A program made the position numbers and the translations under genes. Of a DNA stretch of 64,000 bases, positions 9,254-18,133 are shown piece after piece. The notes under the pieces are model-generated. The model worked only from the letters and a program-made list of their open reading frames with translations. It was not told the origin of the DNA and searched no databases. This DNA comes from Flavobacterium hibisci (lineage in GTDB: Bacteria > Bacteroidota > Bacteroidia > Flavobacteriales > Flavobacteriaceae): positions 62,001 through 126,000 of the forward strand of contig NZ_JAIQDW010000003.1 of assembly GCF_020026925.1 (NCBI RefSeq), written 5' to 3'. Position 1 is the first letter of the stretch. Each line of letters begins with the position of its first letter.

Positions 9254-10025
9254 TTAAATTCCATGTATTTAGTTGTTGAATCGCATGATGTGCAGTCAAA
9301 TCAAACTGAACAGGAACTACCGAAACATAGCCATTTTCTAACGCCCATTCATCTGTATCATCTCCTTTATCCTGATTTATAAATTCGCCTGAAAGCCAGT
9401 AATAGTCTTTTCCAAAAGGAGTTTGTCGCTTATCAAATTTTTCCACCCACATTGCTTTTGCCTGTCTGCAGACTTTAATGCCTTTGATTTCTTTTTCTTT
9501 CAGCTTTGGGAAATTAACATTTAAAATAACACCAGGAGGTGTTTTTTTTTCAAGTGTTTCTAAAACTATTTTTTTTACAAATGTTTTAATTGGTTCAAAA
9601 TCGGCATCCCAGTTATAATCCAACAAAGAAAAACCTATAGCCGGGATCCCTTCAATACCTGCTTCAACAGCCGCACTCATGGTTCCGGAATAAATGACGT
9701 TTATAGAAGAATTTGAACCGTGATTGATTCCGGATACACATAAATCAGGTTTCATTTTCAAGATTTCATTTACGGCTAATTTTACGCAATCTACAGGAGT
9801 TCCTGAGCAACTATATTCTGTAATCGGATCATTTTCTTTAGATATTTTGTTAAGGTATAAAGTATTGTTTATAGTAATAGCGTGCCCGGTTGCGCTTTGA
9901 GGTTTATCGGGGGCAACAACAATTACCTCTCCAATAGTTTTCATAATTTCTATTAAACTTCTTATACCAGGAGCAGTAATGCCATCATCGTTGGTAACTA
10001 ATATTAAAGGCTTTTTAGTTTTCAT
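9246..10025 (-). CDS. surE: 5'/3'-nucleotidase SurE
   Basis: A metal-dependent phosphatase of nucleoside monophosphates. The N-terminal LVTNDDGITAPGI gives the metal-binding Asp pair (residues 13 and 14). PQSATGHAIT and SGINHGSNSSINVIYSGT carry the other conserved Ser/Asn ligands. 259 residues is the usual length. It is the first gene of the minus-strand run and has a consensus promoter element 17 bp upstream, divergent from the tail-specific protease. Confidence 0.95.
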   Translation of the reverse strand: MKTKKPLILVTNDDGITAPGIRSLIEIMKTIGEVIVVAPDKPQSATGHAITINNTLYLNKISKENDPITEYSCSGTPVDCVKLAVNEILKMKPDLCVSGINHGSNSSINVIYSGTMSAAVEAGIEGIPAIGFSLLDYNWDADFEPIKTFVKKIVLETLEKKTPPGVILNVNFPKLKEKEIKGIKVCRQAKAMWVEKFDKRQTPFGKDYYWLSGEFINQDKGDDTDEWALENGYVSVVPVQFDLTAHHAIQQLNTWNLNE

Positions 10026-10041
10026 AAATAAAGATTTAACA

Positions 10042-10074
10042 CAAATGTAGGTACAGATTTAGATAGAATACCAA
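10042..10074 (-). promoter_or_regulatory. Candidate promoter of surE
   Basis: On the minus strand TACATTTG (10042-10049) matches TAnnTTTG, and TTG (10072-10074) lies 22 nt upstream, within the usual spacing. Confidence 0.55.
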
Positions 10075-10205
10075 CAAATAAATTAAAATTTGTCAACTAA
10101 ATTATCAATGTTTTTAGTGATTGAAAGATTTTTATATCTTTAACAAAAAATTATAGAAGGGTTGGCTTTATTGGCTTGATTTTTACTATAACTTAGAGAA
10201 AAAAA

Positions 10206-12395
10206 TTGATGAATGCTATTATTAAATTTATGAAAAGAAATTATAAAATCCTTATAGCCGTATTATGCTTGTCTGTAACCTTGTTTGCTTTCAAGGTTAA
10301 TGCAGATAAAACAGTAGATCCGGATCCTAATAAAGATAAAATGCTTTTAGAAATATTGGCATTTGTTATAGAAAAAGGGCATTATAATCCGCCGCCAATT
10401 GACGATGAATTTTCAAAAGGAATTTTCAAAGATTATATTGATGCGTTGGATCCCTCAAAAAGATTTTTTCTGCAGTCTGATATTGATGAATTCAGACAGT
10501 ATGAATTAATGCTGGATGATCAGTTCATCAACAAGGATTTGACGTTTTTTAATCTTACTTATGCCAGATTAATGAAACGTATGGAAGAAAGCAAAAAAAG
10601 ATATAAAACGATTTTAGCACAGCCATTTAATTATAATATTGATGAAACTTTTAATGCAGATTATGAAAAAATCCCATATGCAAAAAGTACTGCCGAAATC
10701 AATGAAAGATGGAGAATGCAGATTAAATTATCAACTCTTTCTTCTTTGGTAACAAAGCAAAAGTTAGAAGAAGATAAAAAGAAAACAGACCCGTCATATA
10801 AAGTAAAATCTTTTGAAGCTTTAGAGAAAGAAACACGTGAAAGTTCTCTTAAATCATTGGATGATAATTTTAGTTTAATAAAAGATTTGGATAAGCAAGA
10901 TTGGTTTTCTGTTTATGTAAACTCAATTATGACTCGTTTTGATCCGCACACCAGCTATTTTGCACCAGAAGAAAAAGATCGTTTTGATGTAAATATTAGT
11001 GGAAAATTAGAAGGAATTGGAGCGCGTTTGACTAAGAAAAACGATTTCACGCAAATTGATGAATTGATTTCCGGTGGTCCGGCCTGGAAAGGAAAGGAGC
11101 TTGAATCAGGCGATTTGATCCTGAAGGTAGGACAAGGAAAAGAAGAGCCTGTAGATGTAGTAGGTATGCGTCTTGATGATGTTGTGAAAAAAATCAAAGG
11201 GCATAAAGGAACAGAAGTAAGACTTACTGTTAAAAAGGTAGATGGAAGTATTAAAGTTATTTCAATTATCAGAGATGTAGTTGAGATAGAAGAAACATAC
11301 GCTAAGTCAAGTATTGTTGAAAAAAACGGATTGAAATATGGTGTAATCTATTTGCCTAAATTTTATATCGATTTTGAAAACAAAGACGGTCGTGATGCTG
11401 GTAAAGATATTGCACTGGAAGTTGAAAGACTTAAAAAAGAAAATATTAGCGGAATTGTACTTGATGTACGTGATGATGGTGGTGGATCACTTTCGACTGT
11501 AGTTGATATTGCAGGGCTTTTTATCGAAGAAGGTCCAATTGTTCAGGTAAAATCAGCGGGTAAAAAGAAAGAGGTGTTATACGATAAAGATAAAAAAATT
11601 GAGTGGGATGGTCCATTGGTAATAATGGTAAACAGTTTTTCTGCCTCAGCATCTGAAATATTGGCTGCAGCAATTCAGGATTACAAACGAGGTGTAATCA
11701 TTGGTAGTAAACAAACGTATGGAAAAGGTACTGTTCAGACTGTTATCGATTTGAATCAGTTTGTTCGTAATAGTGATTTTGGTGATTTTGGAGCCTTGAA
11801 AGCAACTGCTCAAAAGTTTTATAGAATCAATGGAGGTTCGACTCAGCTGGAAGGAGTAAAAAGTGATGTTGTCATGCCGGATCGTTACGCTTATTTAAAA
11901 ATGGGGGAGCGCGATATGGATAATGCAATGCCTTGGGATAAAATAGATCCTGCAAACTATAATGTATGGAATTCAAACGAAAACTTTAATCAGGCGATAT
12001 CGAATAGTAAAATCAGAATTGCTCAAAATCCTCAGTTTAAATTAATAGAGGATAATGCGAAATGGATTGATGTTAAAAACAAAGAAAACACATACAGCTT
12101 AAATATTAAAAATTTCAAAGCCACACAGGAGCAAGTTGAAAGCGAAGGCAAAAAATACAAACCAATTGCTGATTATAAGAACAATCTGGTTTTTAAATCA
12201 TTACCTTATGAAAATCTTGAAATAGCTAAAGATGCTTCTTTAAAAGAAAAAAGAGAAGCATGGCATAAGGCTTTGTCAAAAGACATATATGTTGAGGAGG
12301 CGTTAAATGTATTAGACGACCTACAGCCTAAAGGCAATGTTAATAAACAAACAAATTCCTCTAAAATAAAAAAAGACAAAGTGGTTAAGTCTTAA
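10206..12395 (+). CDS. Carboxy-terminal (tail-specific) processing protease, S41 family
   Basis: A periplasmic serine protease of the Prc/Tsp type, which degrades or trims proteins from the C-terminus. A signal or anchor helix spans about residues 13-30. A long Tsp-type N-terminal region is followed by a PDZ domain (about residues 245-330). The S41 core contains VNSFSASASEIL with the catalytic Ser and TYGKGTVQ with the general-base Lys. The C-terminal region continues to residue 729, typical of Prc rather than short CtpA. It is followed by a strong terminator. Confidence 0.92.
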   Translation: MMNAIIKFMKRNYKILIAVLCLSVTLFAFKVNADKTVDPDPNKDKMLLEILAFVIEKGHYNPPPIDDEFSKGIFKDYIDALDPSKRFFLQSDIDEFRQYELMLDDQFINKDLTFFNLTYARLMKRMEESKKRYKTILAQPFNYNIDETFNADYEKIPYAKSTAEINERWRMQIKLSTLSSLVTKQKLEEDKKKTDPSYKVKSFEALEKETRESSLKSLDDNFSLIKDLDKQDWFSVYVNSIMTRFDPHTSYFAPEEKDRFDVNISGKLEGIGARLTKKNDFTQIDELISGGPAWKGKELESGDLILKVGQGKEEPVDVVGMRLDDVVKKIKGHKGTEVRLTVKKVDGSIKVISIIRDVVEIEETYAKSSIVEKNGLKYGVIYLPKFYIDFENKDGRDAGKDIALEVERLKKENISGIVLDVRDDGGGSLSTVVDIAGLFIEEGPIVQVKSAGKKKEVLYDKDKKIEWDGPLVIMVNSFSASASEILAAAIQDYKRGVIIGSKQTYGKGTVQTVIDLNQFVRNSDFGDFGALKATAQKFYRINGGSTQLEGVKSDVVMPDRYAYLKMGERDMDNAMPWDKIDPANYNVWNSNENFNQAISNSKIRIAQNPQFKLIEDNAKWIDVKNKENTYSLNIKNFKATQEQVESEGKKYKPIADYKNNLVFKSLPYENLEIAKDASLKEKREAWHKALSKDIYVEEALNVLDDLQPKGNVNKQTNSSKIKKDKVVKS

Positions 12396-12422
12396 TATTA
12401 ATTATACTTACATAAAAAGTTA

Positions 12423-12458
12423 AAGCTCCATATTTCTTGATTTATGGAGCTTTTTTTT
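12423..12458 (+). terminator. Rho-independent terminator after the S41 protease gene
   Basis: Arms AAGCTCCA (12423-12430) and TGGAGCTT (12445-12452) with a run of eight T. Confidence 0.9.
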
Positions 12459-12480
12459 GAAAACATATTTAATTATATAC

Positions 12481-13254
12481 ATGAAAAGAATACTCGGTTT
12501 ATTTTTAATCACATTTTGTATAATCTCTTGTAAAAAAGATGAAAATAAAGTATTGATATCTCAAAATATATTGGTTGATTACAAACAAAATATTTCGCAA
12601 TCAGGTTATACTGTTGATTATCTTCCAACTTCTACAACAAAGCAAATTGTAAAGCATGATTATTATACTTTGTCATACAATGAAAAATTTGAACAGGCAG
12701 AATGGGTGGCATATGAATTAAAAAAAGAGTATTTGAAAGATAATGATTTTAAAAGACCTTATTTTATTGAAGACCCGAAGGTGACCACCAGATCGGCAGA
12801 CTGGAGGAATTATAAAAAATCAGGGTATGACAAAGGGCATTTGTGCCCTGCAGGAGATATGGAGTTTGATAAAAAAGCATACAACGATACATTTTATACT
12901 TCGAATATTTCACCTCAGAACCATGAATTTAATAGCGGAATCTGGAATCGTTTAGAAAATAAAGTTCGTTATTGGGCCGGAAAGTATAATGCTATTTATG
13001 TAGTTACCGGAGGAATTTTAAGGGACTCTGATAAAAAAATAGGAACAGAAAAAGTTTCTGTTCCTAAATATTTTTATAAAATTGTTTTGGCTAAATCAGG
13101 AAAGGAACACAAGGTAATTGCTTTTTTGATTCCGAATGAAAAAAGCCAAAAGGGAATTTACAAGTTTGTAGTTCCTGTTGAGACTTTAGAAAAGATGACT
13201 GGAATTGATTTCTTTCCTAATTTAAAAAATTTAAAAAGCAGTAAGGACTTTTAA
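12481..13254 (+). CDS. DNA/RNA non-specific endonuclease lipoprotein
   Basis: A beta-beta-alpha-metal nuclease of the NucA/EndoG family, predicted to be outside the cytoplasm. The start at 12481 gives a clean lipoprotein signal, MKRILGLF through lipobox IISC; a TTG at 12457 would overlap the upstream terminator. The active-site motif reads GYDKGHLCPAGDM, so the usual DRGH is DKGH with the His kept. The metal-binding Asn region is SPQNHEFNSGIWNRLE. 258 residues fits the family. Its last 24 bases overlap the end of the convergent rpe gene. Confidence 0.9.
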   Translation: MKRILGLFLITFCIISCKKDENKVLISQNILVDYKQNISQSGYTVDYLPTSTTKQIVKHDYYTLSYNEKFEQAEWVAYELKKEYLKDNDFKRPYFIEDPKVTTRSADWRNYKKSGYDKGHLCPAGDMEFDKKAYNDTFYTSNISPQNHEFNSGIWNRLENKVRYWAGKYNAIYVVTGGILRDSDKKIGTEKVSVPKYFYKIVLAKSGKEHKVIAFLIPNEKSQKGIYKFVVPVETLEKMTGIDFFPNLKNLKSSKDF

Positions 13255-13893
13255 GTCGGCTATAGTTGCTATTGGATTTTCAGCCTTAAAAACAAAACTT
13301 CCGGCAACTAAAACATCTGCACCCGCTTCTACTAATTGTTTCGCATTTTTGTTGGTTACACCTCCATCAATTTCAATAAGTGTTGAAGCATTTTTGCGTG
13401 TAATTAAATCTTTGAGTTTTTTAACCTTATTATAAGTGTTTTCAATGAACGATTGTCCGCCAAATCCAGGGTTTACACTCATAATACAAACTAAGTCAAT
13501 GTCATTTATTACATCTTCTAATAAATCTATATTTGTATGGGGATTTATGGCAACACCCGCTTTCATTCCTTCGGATTTAATAGCTTGTAAAGTTCTGTGC
13601 AGGTGGTTACAGGCTTCGTAATGTACTGTTAAATTATTGGCTCCGAGATCTGCAAAAGTTTTAATGTAACGGTCAGGATCGACAATCATTAAATGTACAT
13701 CGATTGTTTTGTTAGCGTGTTTTGAGATTGCTTCTAAAACAGGCATTCCAAAAGAAATGTTAGGAACAAAAACTCCATCCATAATATCAATATGGAACCA
13801 GTCAGCCTGGCTATTATTAATCATTTCAATATCACGTTGTAAATTGGCAAAATCAGCTGCAAGAACAGAAGGAGCAATAAGAGTGTTTTTCAT
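13231..13893 (-). CDS. rpe: Ribulose-phosphate 3-epimerase
   Basis: Interconverts ribulose 5-phosphate and xylulose 5-phosphate in the pentose phosphate pathway. The start at 13893 gives MKNTLIAPSVLAADFANL. The TIM-barrel motifs DIMDGVFVPNISFG, VMSVNPGFGGQ, EIDGGV and the phosphate-binding VAGSFVF are present. Length is 220 residues. A consensus promoter element lies 30 bp upstream, downstream of the rpoD terminator, so rpe is transcribed independently. The 3' end overlaps the nuclease gene tail to tail by 24 bases. Confidence 0.95.
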   Translation of the reverse strand: MKNTLIAPSVLAADFANLQRDIEMINNSQADWFHIDIMDGVFVPNISFGMPVLEAISKHANKTIDVHLMIVDPDRYIKTFADLGANNLTVHYEACNHLHRTLQAIKSEGMKAGVAINPHTNIDLLEDVINDIDLVCIMSVNPGFGGQSFIENTYNKVKKLKDLITRKNASTLIEIDGGVTNKNAKQLVEAGADVLVAGSFVFKAENPIATIADLKVLTAF

Positions 13894-13922
13894 TGTTGTT
13901 AGTTGTGATGCGTTATTTTTTG

Positions 13923-13930
13923 CAAAGGTA
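13923..13930 (-). promoter_or_regulatory. Candidate -7 promoter element of rpe
   Basis: TACCTTTG on the minus strand, followed by CA, matches TAnnTTTG exactly and sits between the rpoD terminator and the rpe start. Confidence 0.6.
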
Positions 13931-13945
13931 ATTATAAAAAATAAA

Positions 13946-13970
13946 AAACTCCGGTAATCAGCCGGAGTTT
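13946..13970 (-). terminator. Rho-independent terminator of rpoD
   Basis: Perfect arms AAACTCCGG (13946-13954) and CCGGAGTTT (13962-13970); read on the minus strand the stem is followed by a T-rich tail. It lies about 120 bp after the rpoD stop. Confidence 0.8.
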
Positions 13971-14022
13971 CAATCATCAATCAAAAAACGAACAGTCAAT
14001 CAAACTGTTGTTTGCGTTACAA

Positions 14023-14082
14023 AGGTTTCATATTTCATGTGTCAAGTTACAAAAAGTAACCTGAAACTTTAAACCTGAAACA
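14023..14082. repeat. TTTCARG-type intergenic repeat, imperfect inverted copy
   Basis: Contains GTTTCATATTTCATG on one side and CCTGAAACTTTAAACCTGA on the other, around GTAAC/GTTAC-type centres. It can fold as a long imperfect hairpin in the rpoD 3' untranslated region. Related to the copies at 32155, 47592 and 58222. Confidence 0.6.
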
Positions 14083-14090
14083 AATATTGT

Positions 14091-14954
14091 TTAACCTAAA
14101 TAGGTTTTAAGGATTTTACTTCTCGAAGTGTGTTTCAATCTACGAATTGCTTTCTCTTTAATCTGACGCACACGCTCACGGGTTAAGTCAAAAGTTTCTC
14201 CGATTTCTTCCAAAGTCATCGGGTGCTGATCACCAAGTCCAAAATACAAACGAACAACATCAGCTTCTCTTGGAGTTAATGTTTCTAAGGAACGCTCGAT
14301 TTCAGTACGTAAAGATTCGTGAATTAATTCTCTATCCGGATTTGGAGATTCTCCTGAACGTAATACGTCATAAAGGTTAGAATCTTCTCCTTCAACAAGA
14401 GGGGCATCCATTGATAGGTGACGTCCAGAGTTTTTCATAGACTCTTTTACATCGTTTACAGTCATATCAAGTTCTTTTGCAATTTCTTCAGCAGAAGGCG
14501 GACGCTCGTTAGATTGCTCTAATAACGCATACATTTTGTTGATTTTATTGATAGAACCAATTTTATTTAATGGCAAACGTACAATACGAGATTGTTCAGC
14601 TAAAGCTTGAAGAATCGATTGACGAATCCACCAAACTGCATAAGAGATAAATTTGAAACCACGAGTTTCATCAAAACGTTGAGCGGCTTTAATAAGACCT
14701 AAGTTTCCTTCATTAATTAAATCAGGAAGTGTTAATCCTTGATTTTGATATTGTTTGGCCACAGATACTACGAAACGTAGATTGGCTTTTGTTAGTTTTT
14801 CTAATGCTCTTTGATCACCGGCCTTTATTCTTTGTGCTAATTCTACCTCTTCATCAGCGGTAATTAGGTCAACTTTTCCAATTTCTTGTAGATATTTGTC
14901 TAACGATGCAGTTTCACGATTGGTTACCTGCTTGGTGATTTTAAGTTGTCTCAT
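14091..14954 (-). CDS. rpoD: Primary-type RNA polymerase sigma factor RpoD/SigA (Bacteroidota form)
   Basis: A sigma-70 factor directing RNA polymerase to housekeeping promoters. At 287 residues it lacks the large region 1.1 and the non-conserved insertion of proteobacterial RpoD, as is usual in Bacteroidota. Region 1.2 ([13 protein letters not shown]), region 2 ([19 protein letters not shown], then [14 protein letters not shown]), region 3 and the region 4 helix-turn-helix ([16 protein letters not shown]) are present. It probably recognises the TAnnTTTG elements seen across this window. The start is preceded at 8 nt by GGGAG, a rare Shine-Dalgarno-like match here. Confidence 0.95.
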   Translation of the reverse strand: MRQLKITKQVTNRETASLDKYLQEIGKVDLITADEEVELAQRIKAGDQRALEKLTKANLRFVVSVAKQYQNQGLTLPDLINEGNLGLIKAAQRFDETRGFKFISYAVWWIRQSILQALAEQSRIVRLPLNKIGSINKINKMYALLEQSNERPPSAEEIAKELDMTVNDVKESMKNSGRHLSMDAPLVEGEDSNLYDVLRSGESPNPDRELIHESLRTEIERSLETLTPREADVVRLYFGLGDQHPMTLEEIGETFDLTRERVRQIKEKAIRRLKHTSRSKILKTYLG

Positions 14955-15037
14955 GTTGTTGTCTCCCTATTTTTTAAAGTGTACAAATGATTATACGTAA
15001 GGAGTATCAAAAAAGTTACAATAAATAAAAATATTTT

Positions 15038-16000
15038 TTAAAATAATAAATCCACCTGAGAATTTATTCTTTCCAGATAATAATCTATTTTTCGGATTGC
15101 CCGGTTAAAAAATAAGTTTTGCTCTTTAATACCGGATTGCCCTAACGGTTTCGAATTAATGATTTGTTGTTTGAAAAACTGAAGCACATTCTTGCAGCTT
15201 TCCTCATTATCAGTAATAAAATAACCTAATAGAGTATAAGGTACAAACATGGTCAGTTTTTCAGGATTCTCTATGAGCATATTATTATTCAGCAATATGA
15301 GTTCATTGTAATAAAGGGAAAAATTACTGTTAGAAGCATTACATTTTTCCTGAATTAAATTTATAATCCTTTTTAAATCTTTGCATAAAGCATTTGCACT
15401 TTTGAGATTAAGCAGACCGGATTCGTAAAAGTACAATATTTGTTGTAAGCTGCTATTTATTGTAGTATCGTTCCAGACTTCATTTACTATTGTATTTTCA
15501 TATGTTTTTTTTAGCGTTTGCATATATTCCGAAAAAGATTCATCAACTACAAAATTCTCAAAAGCAACTTTCTTCTGATTGGTGTTTAAAAGATTCAGCC
15601 AGACAAAAGCTTTGAACTTAGAAAGAATCGTTCCCTCCATAAAATAAAATAAAGGAATATCCTTTGCAGAATAAAAGAGAGTCGTTTCTGGGTTTTTAGT
15701 TAATATTTCTATACGCTCAGCAGAGGATTTGAAATATTTCAGCATGTCTTTCATTGTTGTAATTTCAATGGTCTTCTCAACAATGACCTTCTCTTTTTTT
15801 GCAAATAAATTGTCTAAAGAAATGGTATAATGATTAGCCAGTTTAATAGTTTCGTCGATAGAGAATTTACTCTTTTGAGAGATTCTTCGGTGTGATGCAT
15901 CGTAACTGATTTCCAGGATAGCGGCTATTTCGTCTATTAGTGACACAGACTTAGAAACTTTGCTTCTAATGGTTTTTAAAAAAGATTCCTGATGATTCAT
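15038..16000 (-). CDS. Putative HTH-type regulator divergent from a desaturase
   Basis: 320 residues. The first 70 or so look like a helix-turn-helix DNA-binding domain of the lambda-repressor/BetR kind (SLIDEIAAILEISYDASHRR, then IDETIKLANHYTISLDNLF). The remaining 240 residues are mainly helical with no motif I recognise; they may sense a ligand or form oligomers. It has a promoter element (16016-16023) overlapped by a perfect palindrome two bases before its start codon, which suggests autoregulation. Divergence from a fatty acid desaturase suggests that gene as a target. Function is inferred from context only. Confidence 0.65.
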   Translation of the reverse strand: MNHQESFLKTIRSKVSKSVSLIDEIAAILEISYDASHRRISQKSKFSIDETIKLANHYTISLDNLFAKKEKVIVEKTIEITTMKDMLKYFKSSAERIEILTKNPETTLFYSAKDIPLFYFMEGTILSKFKAFVWLNLLNTNQKKVAFENFVVDESFSEYMQTLKKTYENTIVNEVWNDTTINSSLQQILYFYESGLLNLKSANALCKDLKRIINLIQEKCNASNSNFSLYYNELILLNNNMLIENPEKLTMFVPYTLLGYFITDNEESCKNVLQFFKQQIINSKPLGQSGIKEQNLFFNRAIRKIDYYLERINSQVDLLF

Positions 16001-16002
16001 AG

Positions 16003-16019
16003 TTTGTGATAATCACAAA
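16003..16019. promoter_or_regulatory. Perfect palindrome, candidate operator
   Basis: TTTGTGAT (16003-16010) and ATCACAAA (16012-16019) are perfect 8-bp arms around a single base. The palindrome covers the expected transcription start of the divergent regulator and overlaps its -7 element. Confidence 0.6.
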
Positions 16020-16023
16020 TATA
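16016..16023 (-). promoter_or_regulatory. Candidate -7 promoter element of the HTH-type regulator
   Basis: TATATTTG on the minus strand matches TAnnTTTG exactly, 16 bp before the start codon. Confidence 0.55.
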
Positions 16024-16070
16024 AAAAATAATATTATTAGTTTACACAAATTTAGATGCGATAATTGCAA

Positions 16071-16078
16071 TAGGTTTG
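16071..16078 (+). promoter_or_regulatory. Candidate -7 promoter element of the fatty acid desaturase
   Basis: TAGGTTTG followed by C matches TAnnTTTG exactly, 28 bp before the start codon at 16106. Confidence 0.55.
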
Positions 16079-16105
16079 CCATGTAATTTTTAAATATGAA
16101 TAATT

Positions 16106-17185
16106 ATGAAAGCTAAATATTTCAATAAATCGGCTGATGAAAAGCTGTTTTTTTCTGCTTTAAAGGAAAGGGTCAATAAAAAACTTCAACATAAAACTGT
16201 TTCATATGGCGACACCAGATTTTGGTTTAAAGGTTTATTCTGGACTCTAATCTGTTATTCGTCTTATTCATTGCTTTTTTTAAATAGTAGCAAAGATGTT
16301 TTTTGGTTATTATATGTTGTTTTTCAGTTATCGGGACTTTTAATCGGATTTAGTTTTGGACATGATGCCTCTCATAACACTGCTTTCCGAAATAAAAAGG
16401 CAAATGCTGTTTTACATTTTTTTAGTTTTCTGACAGTCGGAATTGATCCTTTATTATGGGGACTCCGACATATTCGATCGCATCATTTGTATGCCAATGT
16501 AGAAGGAAGCGATATTGATATAGATAAAAATCCGTTTTTGAGGCTGAGCCCAACGCATCCCTGGAAACCAAAGCATAAATATCAGGCTTATTATGCGCCT
16601 TTTGTTTATATGTTTACTTTACTGCATTCTGTTTTTATGAGTGACTGGGTCTACTTGTTTTCAGATGAATATGACTGGATGAAAAGAGGAGTTTCAAAAG
16701 CTGAATTATACTTTAGATTTTTATTATATAAAGTGTTCTATTTTTCTTTAGTATTAGTAATACCATTGTTATATGCAGACTTTTCGTGGACTTTTATTGG
16801 CCTGACGTATCTTACAGCGAGTGCTTTTACGTCTATGGTATTTATAATAATGCTGGTGGGGACACATTTTTTTGATGGTGCAGATTATCCACAGCCAGAA
16901 GGAGAGTTTTTGGAACATACGTGGGCGGTTCATCAATTATACACCAGTTGTGATTGGAATGCAGATAAAGGCTGGGCAAGATTTTTAAGCGGAGGATCGA
17001 ATTGTCATGCGGCACATCATCTCTTTCCTAATATCTGTCACACCAACTACAGCGAAATAAATAAGATAATCGAAGAAACGACAAAAGAATACAAACAGCC
17101 TTATCATCATAAGACCTTATTTGAAATGGTGTTTTCGCATTTTAAGCATTTACACAAAATGGGTAAGCCTGAATTTTATAATTAA
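16106..17185 (+). CDS. Membrane fatty acid desaturase (acyl-CoA/acyl-lipid type)
   Basis: A di-iron membrane enzyme that introduces a double bond into fatty acyl chains. All three histidine boxes are visible: GHDASHN (about residue 87), RHIRSHH (about residue 122) and CHAAHHLFPNICH (about residue 293). Hydrophobic helices lie between them. 359 residues matches the linoleoyl-CoA (delta-6-like) desaturase group, but the Q-x-x-H-H third box of front-end enzymes is absent, so regiospecificity is open. It is divergent from a putative regulator with a palindromic operator candidate between them. It likely adjusts membrane fluidity. Confidence 0.9.
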   Translation: MKAKYFNKSADEKLFFSALKERVNKKLQHKTVSYGDTRFWFKGLFWTLICYSSYSLLFLNSSKDVFWLLYVVFQLSGLLIGFSFGHDASHNTAFRNKKANAVLHFFSFLTVGIDPLLWGLRHIRSHHLYANVEGSDIDIDKNPFLRLSPTHPWKPKHKYQAYYAPFVYMFTLLHSVFMSDWVYLFSDEYDWMKRGVSKAELYFRFLLYKVFYFSLVLVIPLLYADFSWTFIGLTYLTASAFTSMVFIIMLVGTHFFDGADYPQPEGEFLEHTWAVHQLYTSCDWNADKGWARFLSGGSNCHAAHHLFPNICHTNYSEINKIIEETTKEYKQPYHHKTLFEMVFSHFKHLHKMGKPEFYN

Positions 17186-17218
17186 AAAAGGTTTTAATGT
17201 GTAATTAAAATAAAAAAC

Positions 17219-18046
17219 ATGAAAACATTAAATAAAAAACGAGTTTTAAAACTAAAAAGATGTCAATATACTTTAATTATAATAATGTTCAGTATATTGA
17301 GTTTTGGACAGCATAATTTTTCAAAAGTGACAGATTATAGACAGGGAAACAATAGTGATGGAGATTCTTCAGTAGTATTAGATGGAAAAGAAATAAAGCT
17401 GAATTATTTTAGATGGAAATCTGATAATAATTTAAGAAATGACAGTATTAAAATTTTCAGTTTGTCGCCAATTTCTAAAAGAGTTAATAAAGTAAACGGT
17501 TTTGCTCTGGGTGCTGGTCATTTTGAAAATCAAAATATTACACTCCAGGTAATTAATGGGTTAAATATTGAAGCCAGTCCTATATCATTAGCTCTTATAT
17601 CTTTTTCAATTAATGTTCCGTTTGAGTCTTTGTTTGTCGGGATCAACGATAACGTTATCAGTAATGTAGCTTTTTTTGATGATAAAATAGAAACGTATAT
17701 AAAGATAAATGGCTTAAATGTGAGTTCGGGTGGTTTTATGGGAGGTGCAGAAGTCAGAGGAATCAATGTTTCAATATTTTCAGGGATGAATAAAATGAAT
17801 GGTTTTTCTGTTGGAGGAATATTAAATACTAAAAATTTCAACGGATTGAGTATTTCAGGTTTAGCTAATTTATCTGATTTCGGAAATGGTATTCAAATTG
17901 GAATTTCGAATGTTTCAAGGAGACATAACGGTCTTCAGATTGGATTGTTTAATAATTCTAAAGAATTGCGAGGAATGCAATTTGGACTTTGGAATACAAA
18001 TGGAAAACGGAAACTTCCTTTTCTTAACTGGCAGTTTAAAAAATAA
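17219..18046 (+). CDS. LA_2272-type surface repeat protein
   Basis: 275 residues with an N-terminal hydrophobic segment ending at about FGQ (residue 30). The rest is a series of short Gly/Asn-rich repeats of the form x-G-L-x-I-G/S-x-x-N (for example GLNIEASPIS, GLSISGLANLS, GIQIGISNVS, GLQIGLFNNS, GMQFGLWNTN). This pattern is that of the LA_2272 surface-repeat family, likely a beta-rich exported protein. Function is unknown. It starts 33 bp after the desaturase and could be co-transcribed. A terminator follows. Confidence 0.75.
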   Translation: MKTLNKKRVLKLKRCQYTLIIIMFSILSFGQHNFSKVTDYRQGNNSDGDSSVVLDGKEIKLNYFRWKSDNNLRNDSIKIFSLSPISKRVNKVNGFALGAGHFENQNITLQVINGLNIEASPISLALISFSINVPFESLFVGINDNVISNVAFFDDKIETYIKINGLNVSSGGFMGGAEVRGINVSIFSGMNKMNGFSVGGILNTKNFNGLSISGLANLSDFGNGIQIGISNVSRRHNGLQIGLFNNSKELRGMQFGLWNTNGKRKLPFLNWQFKK

Positions 18047-18065
18047 AATAAAACGAATTAATCGA

Positions 18066-18100
18066 AAAACCCCCGACTCAATAAATGAATTGGGGGTTTT
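18066..18100. terminator. Bidirectional terminator between the surface repeat gene and pnp
   Basis: Arms AAAACCCCC (18066-18074) and GGGGGTTTT (18092-18100), with further CAAT/ATTG pairing inside. Convergent genes lie on both sides. Confidence 0.75.
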
Positions 18101-18133
18101 CTATGAATAAACCTTTAGTAAACTAAGATCTGA

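Noticed and set aside
12457..12480. TTG 12457 as the start of the nuclease lipoprotein
   Set aside because: It overlaps the T-run of the upstream terminator and puts eight residues before a perfect lipoprotein signal starting at 12481.
14955..14970. GGGAG before the rpoD start as a special regulatory Shine-Dalgarno sequence
   Set aside because: Only four to five pairing bases. Bacteroidota ribosomes largely ignore such sites, and one case is easily chance; noted in the gene entry only.
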